Counted from the first letter of the stretch, positions 31,472 through 42,901 are shown. The stretch is DNA of 64,000 nucleotides from Geodermatophilus sp. DSM 44513 (GCF_032460525.1 NZ_CP135963.1:3348001-3412000), one strand, 5' to 3'. Numbers and translations: made by a program. Notes: generated by a model not told the origin, from the sequence alone.

Positions 31472-33082
31472 GTGGCCTCATCGCTGCAGCAGGCGCCGCA
31501 GACCTCCACCCCGCACGAGGGCGGGCGCCGGCCGAGGAGCCGGGGTTCCACCACGGTCGTCGGCCAGGTGGTCAAGACCACCCTGCTCGCCGTGGTGGGC
31601 GCGATCGCGGTCGCCGCCGCCCTGCCGCTGGTCGCCGCCGGCGAGTGGCTGCTGCTCGCCGTCCTCGTGCTGGTCACCGCGCTGCTGTTCTGGGTCTACC
31701 TCTCACCGCGGCACGTGCCCCTGAAGTACCTCGTCCCCGGCACGCTGTTCCTGCTCGCCTTCCAGCTGTTCCCGGTCGTCTACACCGTGTCGATCGCCTT
31801 CACCAACTACGGCGACGCGCACCGGGGCAGCAAGGAGGACGCGGTCCGCGCCATCGAGGGCGCCTCCGTCCAGCAGCTGCCCGACTCCCCCACCTACGAG
31901 CTGTCGATCGCCACCGAGGGCGACCCGGCCACCGGGGACGTCGTCTTCCTGCTCACCGACACCGCCCAGGACGAGTACTTCCTCGGCACCGCCGAGGGGC
32001 TGGAGGAACTCGACCCCGACGACGTGGAGGTCGGCTCCACCGGCCGGATCACCGCCCTGGACGGGTACACGGTCCTCGACCTCGGGCAGGCGACGGCCCG
32101 CGACGCCGAGATCTCCACCTTCAGCGTCCCGACCGACGGTGGGGCCATCCGCAACCAGGGCCTGTCCAGCGCCTACGAGGGCGCGGCCCGCCAGCAGTAC
32201 GACGCCGGGTGCGACTGCATCACCGACGCGCAGAGCGGGCAGGTCTGGACCGCCGACGAGGAGGTCGGCTACTTCGTCGACGAGAACGGCGACAACCTGG
32301 CCCAGGGCTGGCGGGTCGGCGTCGGCCTGGAGAACTTCGCCGCCGTGGTCACCAACCCCACGATCAGCCAGTACTTCTTCCAGATCCTGGTGTGGAACCT
32401 GGCCTTCGCGGCGCTGTCGGTCCTGCTCACCTTCGCGGCGGGGCTGTTCATGGCGGTGGTGCTCAACCACCCGCGGCTGCGCGGGCAGCGCCTCTACCGC
32501 TCGCTGCTGATCCTCCCCTACGCCATGCCGGCCTTCGCGATGCTGCTGGTCTGGCGGGACATGTTCAACACCGACTTCGGCCTGGTCAACCGGCTGCTGG
32601 GGCTGGACGTCAACTGGCTCGGCGAGCCGTGGACGGCGCGGGTGGCGGTGCTGCTGGTCCAGCTGTGGATGGGCTACCCCTACATGTTCCTGGTGGCCAC
32701 CGGTGCGCTGCAGGCCATCCCGGCCGACCTCACCGAGGCCGCCGGCGTCGACGGCGCCCGGCCCGGCTACGCCTTCCGCACCATCACCTTCCCGCTGCTG
32801 CTGGTCGCGCTGTCCCCGCTGCTGATCACCTCGTTCGCGTTCAACTTCAACAACTTCAACGCGGTCTACCTGATCACCGAGGGCGGGCCGTTCCCGGCGG
32901 ACAACCCGCAGGCGGGAGCGACCGACCTGTTGATCACCTACACCTACCGGCTGGCGTTCGGGGTGGGCGGCGCGCAGTACGGGTTCGCTGCGGCCATCTC
33001 CGTGCTCATCTTCCTCATCGTCGCCGTCATGTCGATCCTGATGTTCCGCCGCACCCGAGCCCTGGAGGAGGTCAACCGATGA
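31472..33082 (+). CDS. Maltose ABC transporter permease, MalF type
   Basis: 536 residues. N-terminal helices (about 30-85), then KYLVPGTLFLLAFQLFPVVYTVSIAFTNYGD, a large extracytoplasmic loop of about 170 residues (about 115-280) matching the P2 loop of MalF, and the transport core with the EAA loop LTEAAGVDGARPGYAFRTIT that docks on the ATPase. Pairs with the next gene in a MalFGK2-like complex. GTG at 31472 with GGAAGGAG upstream; stop overlaps the next ATG. Confidence 0.95.
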   Translation: MASSLQQAPQTSTPHEGGRRPRSRGSTTVVGQVVKTTLLAVVGAIAVAAALPLVAAGEWLLLAVLVLVTALLFWVYLSPRHVPLKYLVPGTLFLLAFQLFPVVYTVSIAFTNYGDAHRGSKEDAVRAIEGASVQQLPDSPTYELSIATEGDPATGDVVFLLTDTAQDEYFLGTAEGLEELDPDDVEVGSTGRITALDGYTVLDLGQATARDAEISTFSVPTDGGAIRNQGLSSAYEGAARQQYDAGCDCITDAQSGQVWTADEEVGYFVDENGDNLAQGWRVGVGLENFAAVVTNPTISQYFFQILVWNLAFAALSVLLTFAAGLFMAVVLNHPRLRGQRLYRSLLILPYAMPAFAMLLVWRDMFNTDFGLVNRLLGLDVNWLGEPWTARVAVLLVQLWMGYPYMFLVATGALQAIPADLTEAAGVDGARPGYAFRTITFPLLLVALSPLLITSFAFNFNNFNAVYLITEGGPFPADNPQAGATDLLITYTYRLAFGVGGAQYGFAAAISVLIFLIVAVMSILMFRRTRALEEVNR

Positions 33083-34023
33083 CCGGCGTGCAGACCGCCC
33101 CGCCCCCCTCGGTCAACCCCGGCGGTGAAGGCGGCGACCCGCCGCCCGGCGCCGTCCGGCTCGGCGGTACCCGGGGTGGCTGGTTCCGCCAGGTCGGCTG
33201 GCGGCACCTCGTCGGCCTGCTCGCCCTGGCCTTCGCGCTCTTCCCGATCCTGTTCGTGGTCTCCGCCGCGTTCAACCCGGTCGGGACGCTGAGCTCCTCC
33301 ACGCTCGTCCCGACCGGCGCCAGCCTCGCCAACTTCACCGAGCTGTTCACCGAGACCCGGTTCGCGCGCTGGTTCGGCAACACCCTGCTCATCGGCCTGC
33401 TGTCGGCCGGGCTGTCGGTGTTCCTGTCGGCCTGCGCGGCCTTCGCCTTCTCGCGGTTCCGGTTCACCGGCCGGCGGGTCGGTCTGCTGACCGCGCTGCT
33501 GGTCCAGCTGTTCCCGCAGTTCCTCAACATCGTCGCGCTGTACCTGGTGTTCGTGGTGGTCAGCGAGTACTACCCGGCCCTCGGCTTCAACACCCCGTGG
33601 GCGCTGATCCTGTTGACCCTCGGGACGGCGCTGGGCGTGAACACGTGGCTGATGAAGGGCTTCTTCGACACCGTCCCCCGGGACCTCGACGAGTCGGCCA
33701 AGGTCGACGGCGCCACCCACGCGCAGGTCTTCTTCGGCATCATCCTGCCCCTGGTCCGGCCGATCCTGGCGGTGACCGGCCTGCTGGCCTTCATCGCCAC
33801 GGTGAGCGAGTTCATCATCGCCAGCGTCTTCCTCACCGACGACCGGTCGAAGACCGTGGCGGTCGGGCTCTACGGCCTGGTGGCCTCCGGCATCCAGCGC
33901 AACGACAACTTCGGGGTGTTCGCCGCCGGGGCGCTGATCACCGCCATCCCGACCGTGCTGCTGTTCCAGTACCTGCAGCGCTACATCGTCGGTGGGCTGA
34001 CGGCCGGTGCGGTGAAGGGGTGA
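33079..34023 (+). CDS. Maltose ABC transporter permease, MalG type
   Basis: 314 residues, six helices. Seen: [38 protein letters not shown], and the EAA loop [20 protein letters not shown]. The first ~38 residues are a Pro/Gly-rich cytosolic head. ATG overlaps the MalF stop (ATGA) and its own stop overlaps the GH13 start (GTGA), so translation is coupled across three genes. Confidence 0.95.
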   Translation: MTGVQTAPPPSVNPGGEGGDPPPGAVRLGGTRGGWFRQVGWRHLVGLLALAFALFPILFVVSAAFNPVGTLSSSTLVPTGASLANFTELFTETRFARWFGNTLLIGLLSAGLSVFLSACAAFAFSRFRFTGRRVGLLTALLVQLFPQFLNIVALYLVFVVVSEYYPALGFNTPWALILLTLGTALGVNTWLMKGFFDTVPRDLDESAKVDGATHAQVFFGIILPLVRPILAVTGLLAFIATVSEFIIASVFLTDDRSKTVAVGLYGLVASGIQRNDNFGVFAAGALITAIPTVLLFQYLQRYIVGGLTAGAVKG

Positions 34024-35876
34024 CCCCGGTCGACCCGGCGTCGGCCCTGGCGCTGCCGCACTCCGACGGGTCGGCGCTGTTCGTGCCGGACGACGCGCCG
34101 GCGGTCGGCAGCACCGCGACGGTGTTCCTGCGGGTGCCGACCGGCGACGGCGCCACCGGCGTGCACGTGCGGTCCACCCCGGACGGGGAGGCCGAGCTGT
34201 TCCCCGGGACGGTCGACCGGACGACGCCGACCGACACGTGGTGGCGCTGCGAGGTCCCGGTGCGCAACCCGGACACCCACTACCGCTTCCTGCTCACCGG
34301 CGGACCGCGCGGCTACCGCTGGCTCACCGGCGCCGGGGTGCACGGCCACGAGGTCACCGACGCCGCCGACTTCCGCCTCGCCGTGCCCCCCGCGGCGCCC
34401 GGGTGGGCCCGCGACGCCGTCGTCTACCAGGTCTTCCCCGACCGGTTCGCCCGCTCGCCCGCCGCCGACGGTCGGCGCACGCCGGCCTGGGCGCACCCCG
34501 CCCGCTGGCAGGACCCGGTGGACGCGTTCGGCCCGACCGTGGCCACCCAGCTGTACGGGGGCGACCTCGACGGCGTCACCGCCCACCTGGACCACGTCGC
34601 GGGCCTGGGCGCCGACACCGTCTACCTCACCCCGTTCTTCCCGGCGGAGTCCAACCACCGCTACAACGCCACCGACTTCACCGCCGTCGACCCCCTGCTC
34701 GGCGGCGACGAGGCGCTGGCGCGGCTGTCGGACGCCGTGCACCGGCGCGGCATGCGCCTGCTCGGCGACCTCACCACCAACCACTGCGGGGACACCCACA
34801 CCTGGTTCCGCCGGGCGCTGGCCGACCGCGGATCGGCGGAGCGGGGGTTCTTCTACTTCGCCGGCCCGGACTCCGACGCCTACGAGAACTGGCTCGGCTA
34901 CGACACGCTGGTCAAGTTCGACTTCGGCTCCGCGGAGCTGCGCCGGCGGCTGGTCGAGGGGCCGGACAGCACCGCCGGCCGGTGGCTGCGCCCGCCGTTC
35001 TCCCTGGACGGCTGGCGCATCGACGTCGGCCAGATGACCGGGCGCCGCGGCCGGGACGACCACAACCGCGCGGTGGTGCGCGCGCTGCGGCGCACCCTGG
35101 CCGACAGCGGCCGGGACGCGCTGCTGCTCGCCGAGCACAGCTTCGACGCCAGCGCCGACCTGGCCGGCGAGGGCTGGCACGGGGTCATGGACTACGCGAG
35201 GTTCAGCACGCCCGTCCGCTCCTGGCTGCGCGCCCCGGACGCCGAGGAGCACCGCCACCCCGGCCTGCCGCCGCCGGTGCCCCGGCTGCCGGCCGAGGCG
35301 TCGGTGGCCACGATGCGGGCCTTCACCGCCGCGCGCCCCTGGCGGGCCACGGCGACCTCCTGGTCGATCCTGTCCAGCCACGACACCGCCCGCATCCGCA
35401 CGCTGGTGCGCACCCGGGAGGTGCACGAGGTCGCCGCGGGGCTGCTGTTCACCCTCCCCGGTGCACCCATGGTCTTCGCCGGCGACGAGCTGGGGCTGAC
35501 CGGCACCTCCGGCGAGGCCGCGCGCACGCCGTTCCCCTGGCACGCCCCCGAGACCTGGGACGGGCAGACGCTGGACGCCTACCGCGCCCTGGCCGCCCTG
35601 CGCCGCCGGAGCACCGCGCTGCGCCGCGGCGGGCTGCGCTGGCTGGCCGCCGACGGCGACGTCATGGCCTTCCTGCGCGAGGCGCCCGGCGAGCGGCTCC
35701 TCGTCCTGGCCCGCCGGGCCCCGGGGCGGCCGCTGCGGCTCCCGGCCGTCCCGCTGGGGCTGACCGGCGAGGCGCCCAACGTCCACGGCGGGGCACCGCC
35801 GCTGGTCGCCGACGCCACCTCCACCGCCGTCCTGCCCGGGGACGGACCCACCTTCCAGGTCTGGCAGCTCGCCTGA
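34020..35876 (+). CDS. GH13 alpha-amylase-family glucosidase (maltodextrin glucosidase/cyclomaltodextrinase-like)
   Basis: 618 residues. N-terminal beta domain (about 1-125, resembling CBM34-type heads) followed by the GH13 barrel: [51 protein letters not shown], nucleophile Asp in [13 protein letters not shown], acid/base Glu in [14 protein letters not shown], and third Asp in [12 protein letters not shown]-terminal beta domain follows. No signal peptide, so it acts in the cytosol on imported maltodextrins. Placement between MalG and the ATPase, with a GTGA overlap, supports this. Confidence 0.93.
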   Translation: MTPVDPASALALPHSDGSALFVPDDAPAVGSTATVFLRVPTGDGATGVHVRSTPDGEAELFPGTVDRTTPTDTWWRCEVPVRNPDTHYRFLLTGGPRGYRWLTGAGVHGHEVTDAADFRLAVPPAAPGWARDAVVYQVFPDRFARSPAADGRRTPAWAHPARWQDPVDAFGPTVATQLYGGDLDGVTAHLDHVAGLGADTVYLTPFFPAESNHRYNATDFTAVDPLLGGDEALARLSDAVHRRGMRLLGDLTTNHCGDTHTWFRRALADRGSAERGFFYFAGPDSDAYENWLGYDTLVKFDFGSAELRRRLVEGPDSTAGRWLRPPFSLDGWRIDVGQMTGRRGRDDHNRAVVRALRRTLADSGRDALLLAEHSFDASADLAGEGWHGVMDYARFSTPVRSWLRAPDAEEHRHPGLPPPVPRLPAEASVATMRAFTAARPWRATATSWSILSSHDTARIRTLVRTREVHEVAAGLLFTLPGAPMVFAGDELGLTGTSGEAARTPFPWHAPETWDGQTLDAYRALAALRRRSTALRRGGLRWLAADGDVMAFLREAPGERLLVLARRAPGRPLRLPAVPLGLTGEAPNVHGGAPPLVADATSTAVLPGDGPTFQVWQLA

Positions 35877-35899
35877 CCCCCGAACGCCCGGAGAGCAGC

Positions 35900-37093
35900 A
35901 TGGCCGAGGTAGTCCTCGACAAGGTCAACAAGCAGTACGAGAACGGGTTCCACGCCGTGAAGGACCTCGACCTCGCGATCGCCGACGGGGAGTTCCTGGT
36001 GCTCGTCGGCCCCTCGGGCTGTGGGAAGAGCACCGCGCTGCGCATGGTCGCCGGGCTCGAGGACGTGACCAGCGGGACGCTGCGCATCGGCGACCGGGTG
36101 GTCAACACGCTCCCGCCGCGGGACCGCGACATCGCCATGGTCTTCCAGTCCTACGCCCTGTACCCGCACATGACGGTGGCCGACAACATCGGCTACGGGC
36201 TGCGGATCAAGCGCATGGACAAGGCCGAGATCGGCCGGCGGGTGCAGCGCGCCGCCGACATGCTGGAGCTGACGCCGCTGCTGGACCGCAAGCCCGCCCA
36301 GCTGTCCGGCGGGCAGCGTCAGCGGGTGGCGATGGGGCGGGCGATCGTCCGCGAGCCCTCGGTGTTCCTCATGGACGAGCCGCTGTCCAACCTCGACGCC
36401 AAGCTGCGGGTGCAGATGCGCGCGGAGATCGCCCAGGTCCAGCAGGACCTGGGGACGACGACGATCTACGTCACGCACGACCAGGTCGAGGCCATGACCA
36501 TGGGCGACCGGGTCGCCGTCCTCAAGGCCGGGGTGCTGCAGCAGGCCGGCGACCCGCAGTACCTCTACGACAACCCGGCCAACCTCTTCGTCGCGGGCTT
36601 CATCGGCTCCCCGCCGATGAACATGGGCCTGGGCCGGGTCGAGCGCGCCGGCGACGGTCTGGTCGTCCACCTCGGCTCCTGCCCGCTGCGGCTGGGCCCG
36701 GAGGCGCTGGCCAAGGCGCCGGCGCTGGCCGGCCACGTCGGGCACGAGGTGGCCGTGGGCATCCGCAGCGAGGACATGGAGGACGCCCGGATCGCCCGCG
36801 ACGCACCCGAGGACGCGCGGCTCCGGGCGCGGGTGGTGCTGACCGAGGCGCTGGGGTCGGAGATCACCGTGCACTTCACCGTGGACGCCCCCGAGGTGGT
36901 CACCGAGGACACCCGCGCCCTGGCCCAGGACGCCCGGGCCGAGGAGACGTCGCACCGGGTGGCGGGCACCAAGTTCGTCGCCTCGTTCGCGCCGCGGTCG
37001 CGGGTGCGGCCGGGCGACGAGATCGAGGTGGTCGTCGACACCGAGCGCCTGCACTTCTTCGACACGGCGAGCGGCGCGGCGATCCGCGGGTGA
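35900..37093 (+). CDS. Sugar ABC transporter ATPase (MsmK/UgpC/MalK type)
   Basis: 397 residues. Walker [11 protein letters not shown]-loop [16 protein letters not shown], signature [15 protein letters not shown], Walker [17 protein letters not shown]-loop [10 protein letters not shown], then C-terminal TOBE/OB regulatory domain (about 240-397). Powers the MalFG permease pair encoded upstream; this class sometimes serves several sugar transporters. ATG at 35900, 23 bp after the GH13 stop, with GGAGAG upstream. Ends six bases from the convergent mnmA. Confidence 0.96.
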   Translation: MAEVVLDKVNKQYENGFHAVKDLDLAIADGEFLVLVGPSGCGKSTALRMVAGLEDVTSGTLRIGDRVVNTLPPRDRDIAMVFQSYALYPHMTVADNIGYGLRIKRMDKAEIGRRVQRAADMLELTPLLDRKPAQLSGGQRQRVAMGRAIVREPSVFLMDEPLSNLDAKLRVQMRAEIAQVQQDLGTTTIYVTHDQVEAMTMGDRVAVLKAGVLQQAGDPQYLYDNPANLFVAGFIGSPPMNMGLGRVERAGDGLVVHLGSCPLRLGPEALAKAPALAGHVGHEVAVGIRSEDMEDARIARDAPEDARLRARVVLTEALGSEITVHFTVDAPEVVTEDTRALAQDARAEETSHRVAGTKFVASFAPRSRVRPGDEIEVVVDTERLHFFDTASGAAIRG

Positions 37094-37099
37094 GCCGGG

Positions 37100-38173
37100 T
37101 CAGGCGGTCGCGGCGACGGTCCCCTGGCCCAGCACGAGGTCGCCGCGCCCGGCGTCGGGGGCGTACAGCACCGCCGACTGGCCCGGCGCGACCCCGCGCT
37201 GCGCGGTGTCGAGCAGCAGCCGCAGGCCGCCGTCGTCCCCCGCGGTGACCGCGCACGGCACCGGGCTGCCGTGCGCGCGCAGCTGCACCTCGGCCCGCAC
37301 CGGGAGGGCCGGCGCCGGGCCGGTCCAGGTCGGCGGGGCGGTACGGACCTCGGTCACCCCGGCGAGGTCCGCGGTGCCGATGGTCACCGTGCGGGTCACC
37401 GGCTCGATGCCCAGCACGTAGCGCGGCCGGGAGTCGCCGACGGCGACCCCGAGCCCGCGGCGCTGGCCCACCGTGAACCCGTGGGTGCCGGCGTGCTGCC
37501 CCACCGTCGCGCCGGTCGCGGCGTCGACCACCGGGCCGGGCCGGGCACCGAGCCGTCGGGTGAGGAAGCCGCGGGTGTCGCCGTCGGGGATGAAGCAGAC
37601 GTCGTGCGAGTCGGCCTTGGTGGCCACCGCGAAGCCGCGCTCGGCGGCGACCTCGCGCACCCGCTGCTTGGTCATCGACCCCAGCGGGAACACCGCCCCG
37701 GCCAGCTGCGCGGGGGTGAGGACGGCGAGCACGTAGGACTGGTCCTTGGCCGTGTCCACCGAGCGGCGCAGCTCGCCGTCCACCAGCCGGGCGTGGTGGC
37801 CGGTGACCACCGCGTCGAAGCCCAGGGCCCGCGCCCGGTCCAGCACCGCGGAGAACTTGATCCGCTCGTTGCACCGCAGGCACGGGTTCGGGGTGCGCCC
37901 GGCGGCGTACTCGGCGACGAAGTCCTCGACGACGTCCTGGGCGAACCGGTCGGCGAGGTCCCAGACGTAGAACGGGATGCCCAGCTCGTCGGCGACCCGG
38001 CGGGCGTCGTGCGCGTCCTCGACGCTGCAGCAGCCGCGGGCACCGCTGCGCAGGGTCTGCCGGTCCGGTGACAGTGCCAGGTGCACGCCGGTGACGTCGT
38101 GCCCGGCGTCCACGGCCAGCGCGGCGGCGACGGCGGAGTCCACGCCGCCGCTCATCGCGGCGAGCAGCCTCAC
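37100..38173 (-). CDS. mnmA: tRNA 2-thiouridylase
   Basis: Adds sulfur to U34 of Glu, Gln and Lys tRNAs. 357 residues. Seen: PP-loop [15 protein letters not shown], the catalytic cysteines in [14 protein letters not shown] and [12 protein letters not shown], and the C-terminal barrel [17 protein letters not shown] and [16 protein letters not shown] start at 38171-38173 overlaps the iscS stop (GTGA); the two act in the same sulfur relay, the desulfurase feeding this enzyme. Confidence 0.98.
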   Translation of the reverse strand: MRLLAAMSGGVDSAVAAALAVDAGHDVTGVHLALSPDRQTLRSGARGCCSVEDAHDARRVADELGIPFYVWDLADRFAQDVVEDFVAEYAAGRTPNPCLRCNERIKFSAVLDRARALGFDAVVTGHHARLVDGELRRSVDTAKDQSYVLAVLTPAQLAGAVFPLGSMTKQRVREVAAERGFAVATKADSHDVCFIPDGDTRGFLTRRLGARPGPVVDAATGATVGQHAGTHGFTVGQRRGLGVAVGDSRPRYVLGIEPVTRTVTIGTADLAGVTEVRTAPPTWTGPAPALPVRAEVQLRAHGSPVPCAVTAGDDGGLRLLLDTAQRGVAPGQSAVLYAPDAGRGDLVLGQGTVAATA

Positions 38174-39387
38174 CGCCGGCCCATCCCCGCCCGGCGGGCG
38201 CGCTCCACCACCGGCCCGATCACCGCGAGGAGGGCGTCGACGTCGGCGTCGGTCGAGGTGTGCCCGAGGCTGAACCGCAGCGAGCTGCGCGCCCGGTCGG
38301 GGTCGGCGCCGGTGGCCAGCAGCACGTGGCTGGGCCGGGCGACGCCGGCGCTGCACGCCGAGCCGGTGGAGCACTCCACGCCGCGGGCGTCGAGCAGCAT
38401 GAGCAGCGCGTCGCCCTCCGCACCCGGGAAGGACAGGTGGGCGTTGCCGGGCAGCCGCCCCGGCCCGCCGGCGACCGTGCCGTCGACCAGGTCGTCCAGG
38501 GCCGCCCCGTTGAGCTGGACGTCGGGCACCTGCGCCACCACGCCGGCCACCAGCCGGTCGCGCAGCACGGACACCCGGTCGGCACGGTCCTCCCGCTCGG
38601 CGACGGCCGTGGTGGCCGCGACCTGCAGCCCGACGATGGCCGCGACGTCGAGGGTGCCCGAGCGCACGTCGCGCTCCTGGCCGCCGCCGTGCAGCAGCGG
38701 GGTGCACGCGGCGTCGCGGCGCAGCAGCAGCACGCCGGCGCCCATCGGCCCGCCGAGCTTGTGCGCGGTCATGGTCAGCGCGTCCACGCCGCTGGCGGCG
38801 AAGTCGACCGGCACCTGCCCGACGGCCTGGACGGCGTCGGTGTGCAGCGGGACGCCGACCGCGTGCGCCACCTCGGCCAGCGCGGCCAGGTCGCTGACCG
38901 TGCCGATCTCGTTGTTGGCCCACATGACGCTGACCAGGGCGACGTCCTCCCCGGTGCCCAGCGCCGCGCGCAGGGCACCCGGGGTGACCCGGCCGGTCGG
39001 GTCGACCGGCAGCCAGGTGACCTCGGCGCCGTCGTGCTTGGCCAGCCACTCGACGCTGTCGAGCACCGCGTGGTGCTCGGCGGGGCTGACCACGATGCGC
39101 CGGCGGCGGGCGTCGGCGTCCCGGCGCGCCCAGAACAGGCCCTTGACGGCGAGGTTGTCGCTCTCGGTGCCGCCGCCGGTGAACAGCACCTCCGACGGCC
39201 GGGCGCCCAGGGCCTCGGCCAGCCGCTCGCGCGACTGCTCGGCGACCCGGCGGGCGGCGCGGCCGCTGGCGTGCAGCGCGGAGGCGTTGCCGACCCGGCC
39301 CAGCTGTGCGGTCATCGCGGCCAGCACCGCCGGCAGCAGCGGGGTGGTCGCGGCGTGGTCCAGGTAGACCGTCTCGGAGGAGCTCAT
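38170..39387 (-). CDS. iscS: Cysteine desulfurase (NifS/IscS family)
   Basis: PLP enzyme that takes sulfur from cysteine. 405 residues. Seen: [45 protein letters not shown], the PLP Lys in [14 protein letters not shown] and the sulfur-carrying Cys in [19 protein letters not shown]. Class I-type long Cys loop. ATG at 39387 overlaps the upstream MFS stop (ATGA), and mnmA follows with a GTGA overlap, so sulfur is likely passed to tRNA thiolation here. General Fe-S service cannot be excluded. Confidence 0.96.
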   Translation of the reverse strand: MSSSETVYLDHAATTPLLPAVLAAMTAQLGRVGNASALHASGRAARRVAEQSRERLAEALGARPSEVLFTGGGTESDNLAVKGLFWARRDADARRRRIVVSPAEHHAVLDSVEWLAKHDGAEVTWLPVDPTGRVTPGALRAALGTGEDVALVSVMWANNEIGTVSDLAALAEVAHAVGVPLHTDAVQAVGQVPVDFAASGVDALTMTAHKLGGPMGAGVLLLRRDAACTPLLHGGGQERDVRSGTLDVAAIVGLQVAATTAVAEREDRADRVSVLRDRLVAGVVAQVPDVQLNGAALDDLVDGTVAGGPGRLPGNAHLSFPGAEGDALLMLLDARGVECSTGSACSAGVARPSHVLLATGADPDRARSSLRFSLGHTSTDADVDALLAVIGPVVERARRAGMGRR

Positions 39388-40772
39388 GACGTGGCCAATG
39401 TAGTCGCGTCCGCCGCAGCCCTCCGCCGCGCCGGGGCGGCCGCCCGCCCGGCGACGCCGGTGCCGGCCACGGCGAGCACGGTCAGCGCGGCGACCGAGCC
39501 GAGCACCGCGGCCGGCAGGGACAGCGCCCCGGCGCCGGCGGCGGCCAGCAGGATGCCGGCCAGGCCCACGCACAGGGCCGAGGCGGTGACGTCGGCGATC
39601 TGCAGCGCCGCGGCGTTCGCGCCGCGCTCGGACTCCGGCGACTGGTCGAGCAGCAGCACCCCCACGCTGGGCATGCCCAGGCCCATCCCGAGCCCGGCGA
39701 CCGCCCAGGTGAGGTACGCCGGCCAGCCACCCAGCGCCGAGACGGCGGCCAGCGCGGTGCCGGCCAGCCCCACGGACAGCAGCACGAACCCGGCCCGCAG
39801 GACCCTCGTCCGCGGGACGTCGGGGCGCCGGCCCTGCAGCTGGGAGGCGGCCGCCCAGCCGATGGCCCCGGCGGTCAGGGGCAGCCCGGCGGCGGTCGGA
39901 CCGTGACCGTGCACCGCGGTCAGGGTCAGCGGCAGCAGGGCGTCCACCCCGAAGAAGGCACCGGCCAGCAGCCCGCGGGAGGCGACGACGGCGGGCAGAC
40001 CGCGGCGGGCCCGGACGGTGCCGGCCGGCAGCAGCCGGCGCAGGCCGGCCGCGAGGGCACCCGCCCCGGCGACGGCGAGCAGCAGAGCGGGGCCGTCCAG
40101 CCGCTGCCCGGCGTACTGCAGCAGCCCGATGCCCAGGCCGGCGAGCAGCGCGGAGCCGACGGCACCCCGCCGCACCGCGGCTCCTCCGGCGCCGGGCGGG
40201 CCCAGGCGGCTGACCGGCACCACCAGCAGCAGACCGACGACGACCAGCGGCAGCAGGCCGAGGAACACCCCCCGCCAGGAGGCGTGCGCGGTGACCAGCC
40301 CGGAGACCACCGGCCCGACCAGCGCCGGCAGCACCCACGCGGCGGAGATGGCCCCGAACAGCCGGGGCCGCAGGGCGGGCGCGTAGGCGTGCCCGGCGAT
40401 GACGTAGAGCAGGGTGACCATGACCCCGGCGCCCAGGCCCTGCACCGCCCGGCCGGCGACCAGGACGGCCATGTGCTGCGCCGCGCCGGCCACCAGCAGG
40501 CCGAGGGCGAAGGTGGCGACCCCCCACGGCAGCGCCGGCCAGGCGCCCCGGCGGTCACCGGCCTGCCCGCCCAGCACCATGCCGACGACGGAGGTGACGA
40601 GGAAGGCGCTGAACGGCCACGCGTACCACGCCAGCCCGTCGAGCTCGGTCACCGCCGTCGGCATCGCCGTCCCGACCGCCATGGCCTCGAAGGCGATCAG
40701 CGTGACGAGGGTGAGCAGCCCGGCGGTCGTCCGGCGGGAGGACCGGTCCCAGAGCCCGGCGTCACCTGCCAC
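39384..40772 (-). CDS. MFS transporter
   Basis: 462 residues with about 14 hydrophobic helices. Seen: [24 protein letters not shown], the MFS loop motif [34 protein letters not shown] (drug-efflux-like motif), and [18 protein letters not shown]. Resembles DHA2/EmrB-type efflux carriers; substrate unknown. I chose GTG at 40770-40772 with GGGGAGG six bases upstream. The stop overlaps the iscS ATG, so it heads the MFS-iscS-mnmA unit, an odd partnership. Confidence 0.88.
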   Translation of the reverse strand: MAGDAGLWDRSSRRTTAGLLTLVTLIAFEAMAVGTAMPTAVTELDGLAWYAWPFSAFLVTSVVGMVLGGQAGDRRGAWPALPWGVATFALGLLVAGAAQHMAVLVAGRAVQGLGAGVMVTLLYVIAGHAYAPALRPRLFGAISAAWVLPALVGPVVSGLVTAHASWRGVFLGLLPLVVVGLLLVVPVSRLGPPGAGGAAVRRGAVGSALLAGLGIGLLQYAGQRLDGPALLLAVAGAGALAAGLRRLLPAGTVRARRGLPAVVASRGLLAGAFFGVDALLPLTLTAVHGHGPTAAGLPLTAGAIGWAAASQLQGRRPDVPRTRVLRAGFVLLSVGLAGTALAAVSALGGWPAYLTWAVAGLGMGLGMPSVGVLLLDQSPESERGANAAALQIADVTASALCVGLAGILLAAAGAGALSLPAAVLGSVAALTVLAVAGTGVAGRAAAPARRRAAADATTLATS

Positions 40773-40876
40773 GCCCACCTCCCCGTTGAACCGCGGTGTC
40801 CCCGTGCCCTCCCCCCGCCCCGGACACACCGGACGCCGGCCCCCGACGGGGACCGGCGCCCGGGCTCACTGGGTGT

Positions 40877-41002
40877 CGGAACGGCCCCTCCGCAGGGTCC
40901 CGCCCCGAGCGTGCGAGGGGTGGGGGGCTGGTGCCGTTCGGGCACGGCCCCTCCGCAGGGTCCCGCCCCGAGCGTGCGAGGGGTGGGGGGCGGAGGGGTC
41001 CT
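40877..41002 (+). repeat. Structured intergenic repeat, copy 7 plus a truncated tandem copy
   Basis: A copy lacking its 3' arm (40877-40928) is followed by a complete copy (40938-41002). The shared 46-bp part is identical in the two. Outer arms CCCCTCCGC and GCGGAGGGG; inner arms CCCGCCCC and GGGGTGGG; loop gagcgtgcga. The complete copy abuts the etfA stop codon. Confidence 0.88.
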
Positions 41003-41965
41003 TCACTTGCGGGCGGCGATCGCCTCGGTGGCCTGCGGGACGACGGTGTTCAGGTCGCCCACGACGCCGAAGTCGGCGAGCTCGAAGATCGGCGCCTCGG
41101 CGTCCTTGTTGACCGCGACGATGGTCTTCGACGTCTGCATGCCGGCCCGGTGCTGGATGGCCCCGGAGATGCCCACGGCGATGTAGAGCTGCGGGCTGAC
41201 GGTCTTGCCGGTCTGCCCCACCTGGAAGGTGTGCGGGTAGAAGCCGGAGTCCACCGCGGCGCGCGAGGCACCGACCGCCGCGCCGAGGCTGTCGGCGAGA
41301 CCCTCGATGAGGGAGAAGTTCTCCGCCGAGGCCACGCCGCGACCGCCGGAGACGACGATCGAGGCCTCCGTCAGCTCCGGCCGGGAGGACTTCTGCTCCA
41401 CGACCCGGTCGAGCACGCGGGTGGCGCGAGCGGCGTCGGACAGCTGCACCGTCACCTGCTCCTCCTCGGCCGCGCCGGGGGCGGGCTCCGGGGTCACCGA
41501 GTTGCCGCGCACCGTGTAGATCGGGGTGCCGGTGGTGACCTTGGAGTGCACGATGGTCGCCCCGGCGAAGGCGACCTGGGTCGCGGTGCCGTCGGGGGCG
41601 ATCTCGGTGACGTCGGTCAGGAAGCCGCTGCCGGTCTTGATGGCCAGCCGGCCGGCGATCTCCTTGCCCTCCGGTGAAGAGGGCATGACCACCGCGGCGG
41701 GCTGCTTGTCGGCCACGAGCTGTGCGAGCACCTCGGCCTTGGGGACGACGAGGAACTGCTCGACCTCCTCGGACTCCGCGACGTAGACCCGCGCTGCGCC
41801 GTACTCGGCCAGTTGCGGCCGGACGGCGGCCGCGGTGCCCGGGGCACCGATGACGACCGCGGACGGCTCGCCGAGCACGCGGGCGGCGGTCAGCGCCTCC
41901 AGCGTGGTCTTGCGGACGCCCTCACCGGTCGGGTTGAGCTCGACGAGGACCAGCACCTCTGCCAT
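41003..41965 (-). CDS. etfA: Electron transfer flavoprotein alpha subunit
   Basis: FAD-binding subunit of ETF, which collects electrons from acyl-CoA dehydrogenases. 320 residues. N-terminal [20 protein letters not shown], and C-terminal FAD domain [50 protein letters not shown] and [21 protein letters not shown], all classical. ATG with AGGGAG upstream. Follows etfB by 30 bp. Confidence 0.97.
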   Translation of the reverse strand: MAEVLVLVELNPTGEGVRKTTLEALTAARVLGEPSAVVIGAPGTAAAVRPQLAEYGAARVYVAESEEVEQFLVVPKAEVLAQLVADKQPAAVVMPSSPEGKEIAGRLAIKTGSGFLTDVTEIAPDGTATQVAFAGATIVHSKVTTGTPIYTVRGNSVTPEPAPGAAEEEQVTVQLSDAARATRVLDRVVEQKSSRPELTEASIVVSGGRGVASAENFSLIEGLADSLGAAVGASRAAVDSGFYPHTFQVGQTGKTVSPQLYIAVGISGAIQHRAGMQTSKTIVAVNKDAEAPIFELADFGVVGDLNTVVPQATEAIAARK

Positions 41966-41995
41966 GACAGTTCTCCCTCTGCGCGTCGACGCGGG

Positions 41996-42775
41996 TCAGA
42001 CGATCTTCTGGCCGGCGAGGTAGTCGACCAGCTTCGTGGCGCCGTCGCCCTCGTCGGTGACCTTGACACCGGCACCCTTCGGCGGGCGGCCGGCGAAGTC
42101 GAGCACCTGGCTGGTCGCCGTCGCCAGGCCCACGGTGGACGGGTCGATGCCGATGTCGGCCAGCGACAGCTTGGTCACCGGCTTCTTCTTGGCGGCCATG
42201 ATCCCCTTGAAGGAGGGGTAGCGCGGCTCGTTGATGGTGTCCCAGGTGGACACGATGGCCGGCAGCGGCGCCTCCAGCGCCCAGTAGCCGCCGTCGGTCT
42301 GCCGCTCGACCTTGGCGACGCCGTCCTCGATGGTCAGCTTGCGGGCGCCGGACAGCTGCGGGATGCCCAGCCGCTCGGACAGCAGCGCCGGCATCACCGA
42401 CAGCTGGCCGTCGGTGGACTCCGCGCCGCACAGCACGATGTCGAAGGACAGCTGCTGCAGCGCCGCGGCCAGGACCGCGGAGGTCTGCGGGGCGCAGGAA
42501 CCGTGCATGGCGTCGTCGACGACGTGCACGGCCTTGTCCGCGCCCATGGACAGCGCCTTGCGGATGGCGTCGGACGCGGACTCCGGACCCACGGTCAGCA
42601 CGGTGACCTCGCCGCCGTGCGCCTCCTTGAGGACGAGGGCCTCCTCGATGGCGTACTCGTCGATCTCGTTGACCACGTTGTCCGCGCTGCCGCGGGCGAC
42701 GGTGTTGTCCGCCGGGTCCAGGGTGCGCTCGCTCCCGGAATCGGGGACCTGCTTGACCAGAACGACGATCTCCAT
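41996..42775 (-). CDS. etfB: Electron transfer flavoprotein beta subunit
   Basis: AMP-binding partner of EtfA. 259 residues. Seen: IVVLVKQVPDSGSERTLDP, NEIDEYAIEEALVLKEAHGGEVTVL, MGADKAVHVVDD, LCGAESTDGQLSVMPALLSERLG. ATG at 42775 with a strong GGAGGAGGG site; an upstream ATG at 42793 lies before that site and is less likely. The promoter region carries a 16-bp palindrome overlapping a TAACCT -10 box. Confidence 0.97.
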   Translation of the reverse strand: MEIVVLVKQVPDSGSERTLDPADNTVARGSADNVVNEIDEYAIEEALVLKEAHGGEVTVLTVGPESASDAIRKALSMGADKAVHVVDDAMHGSCAPQTSAVLAAALQQLSFDIVLCGAESTDGQLSVMPALLSERLGIPQLSGARKLTIEDGVAKVERQTDGGYWALEAPLPAIVSTWDTINEPRYPSFKGIMAAKKKPVTKLSLADIGIDPSTVGLATATSQVLDFAGRPPKGAGVKVTDEGDGATKLVDYLAGQKIV

Positions 42776-42837
42776 CGTCGGACCCTCCTCCACGCATCGG
42801 GGCGCGGGCGGACGCCCGCCTGCTGTCGATGGTCCAG

Positions 42838-42853
42838 GTTACCGGCCGGTAAC
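42838..42853. promoter_or_regulatory. 16-bp palindromic operator at the etfBA promoter
   Basis: GTTACCGGCCGGTAAC, a perfect palindrome 62 bp upstream of etfB. On the minus strand its end overlaps TAACCT, a good -10 hexamer, so a bound protein would block the promoter. The architecture suits a TetR-family repressor of the kind controlling fatty-acid degradation; no such gene is in the window. Confidence 0.65.
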
Positions 42854-42901
42854 GGGCAGGGGGTGGGCGGCCCGGTGACCGCGCCCGCCGCAGGCGGCGG
42901 G

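Noticed and set aside
38170..40527. A cysteine desulfurase extended to 785 residues
   Set aside because: The extension is read out of frame through the MFS transporter gene; the true ATG is 39387.
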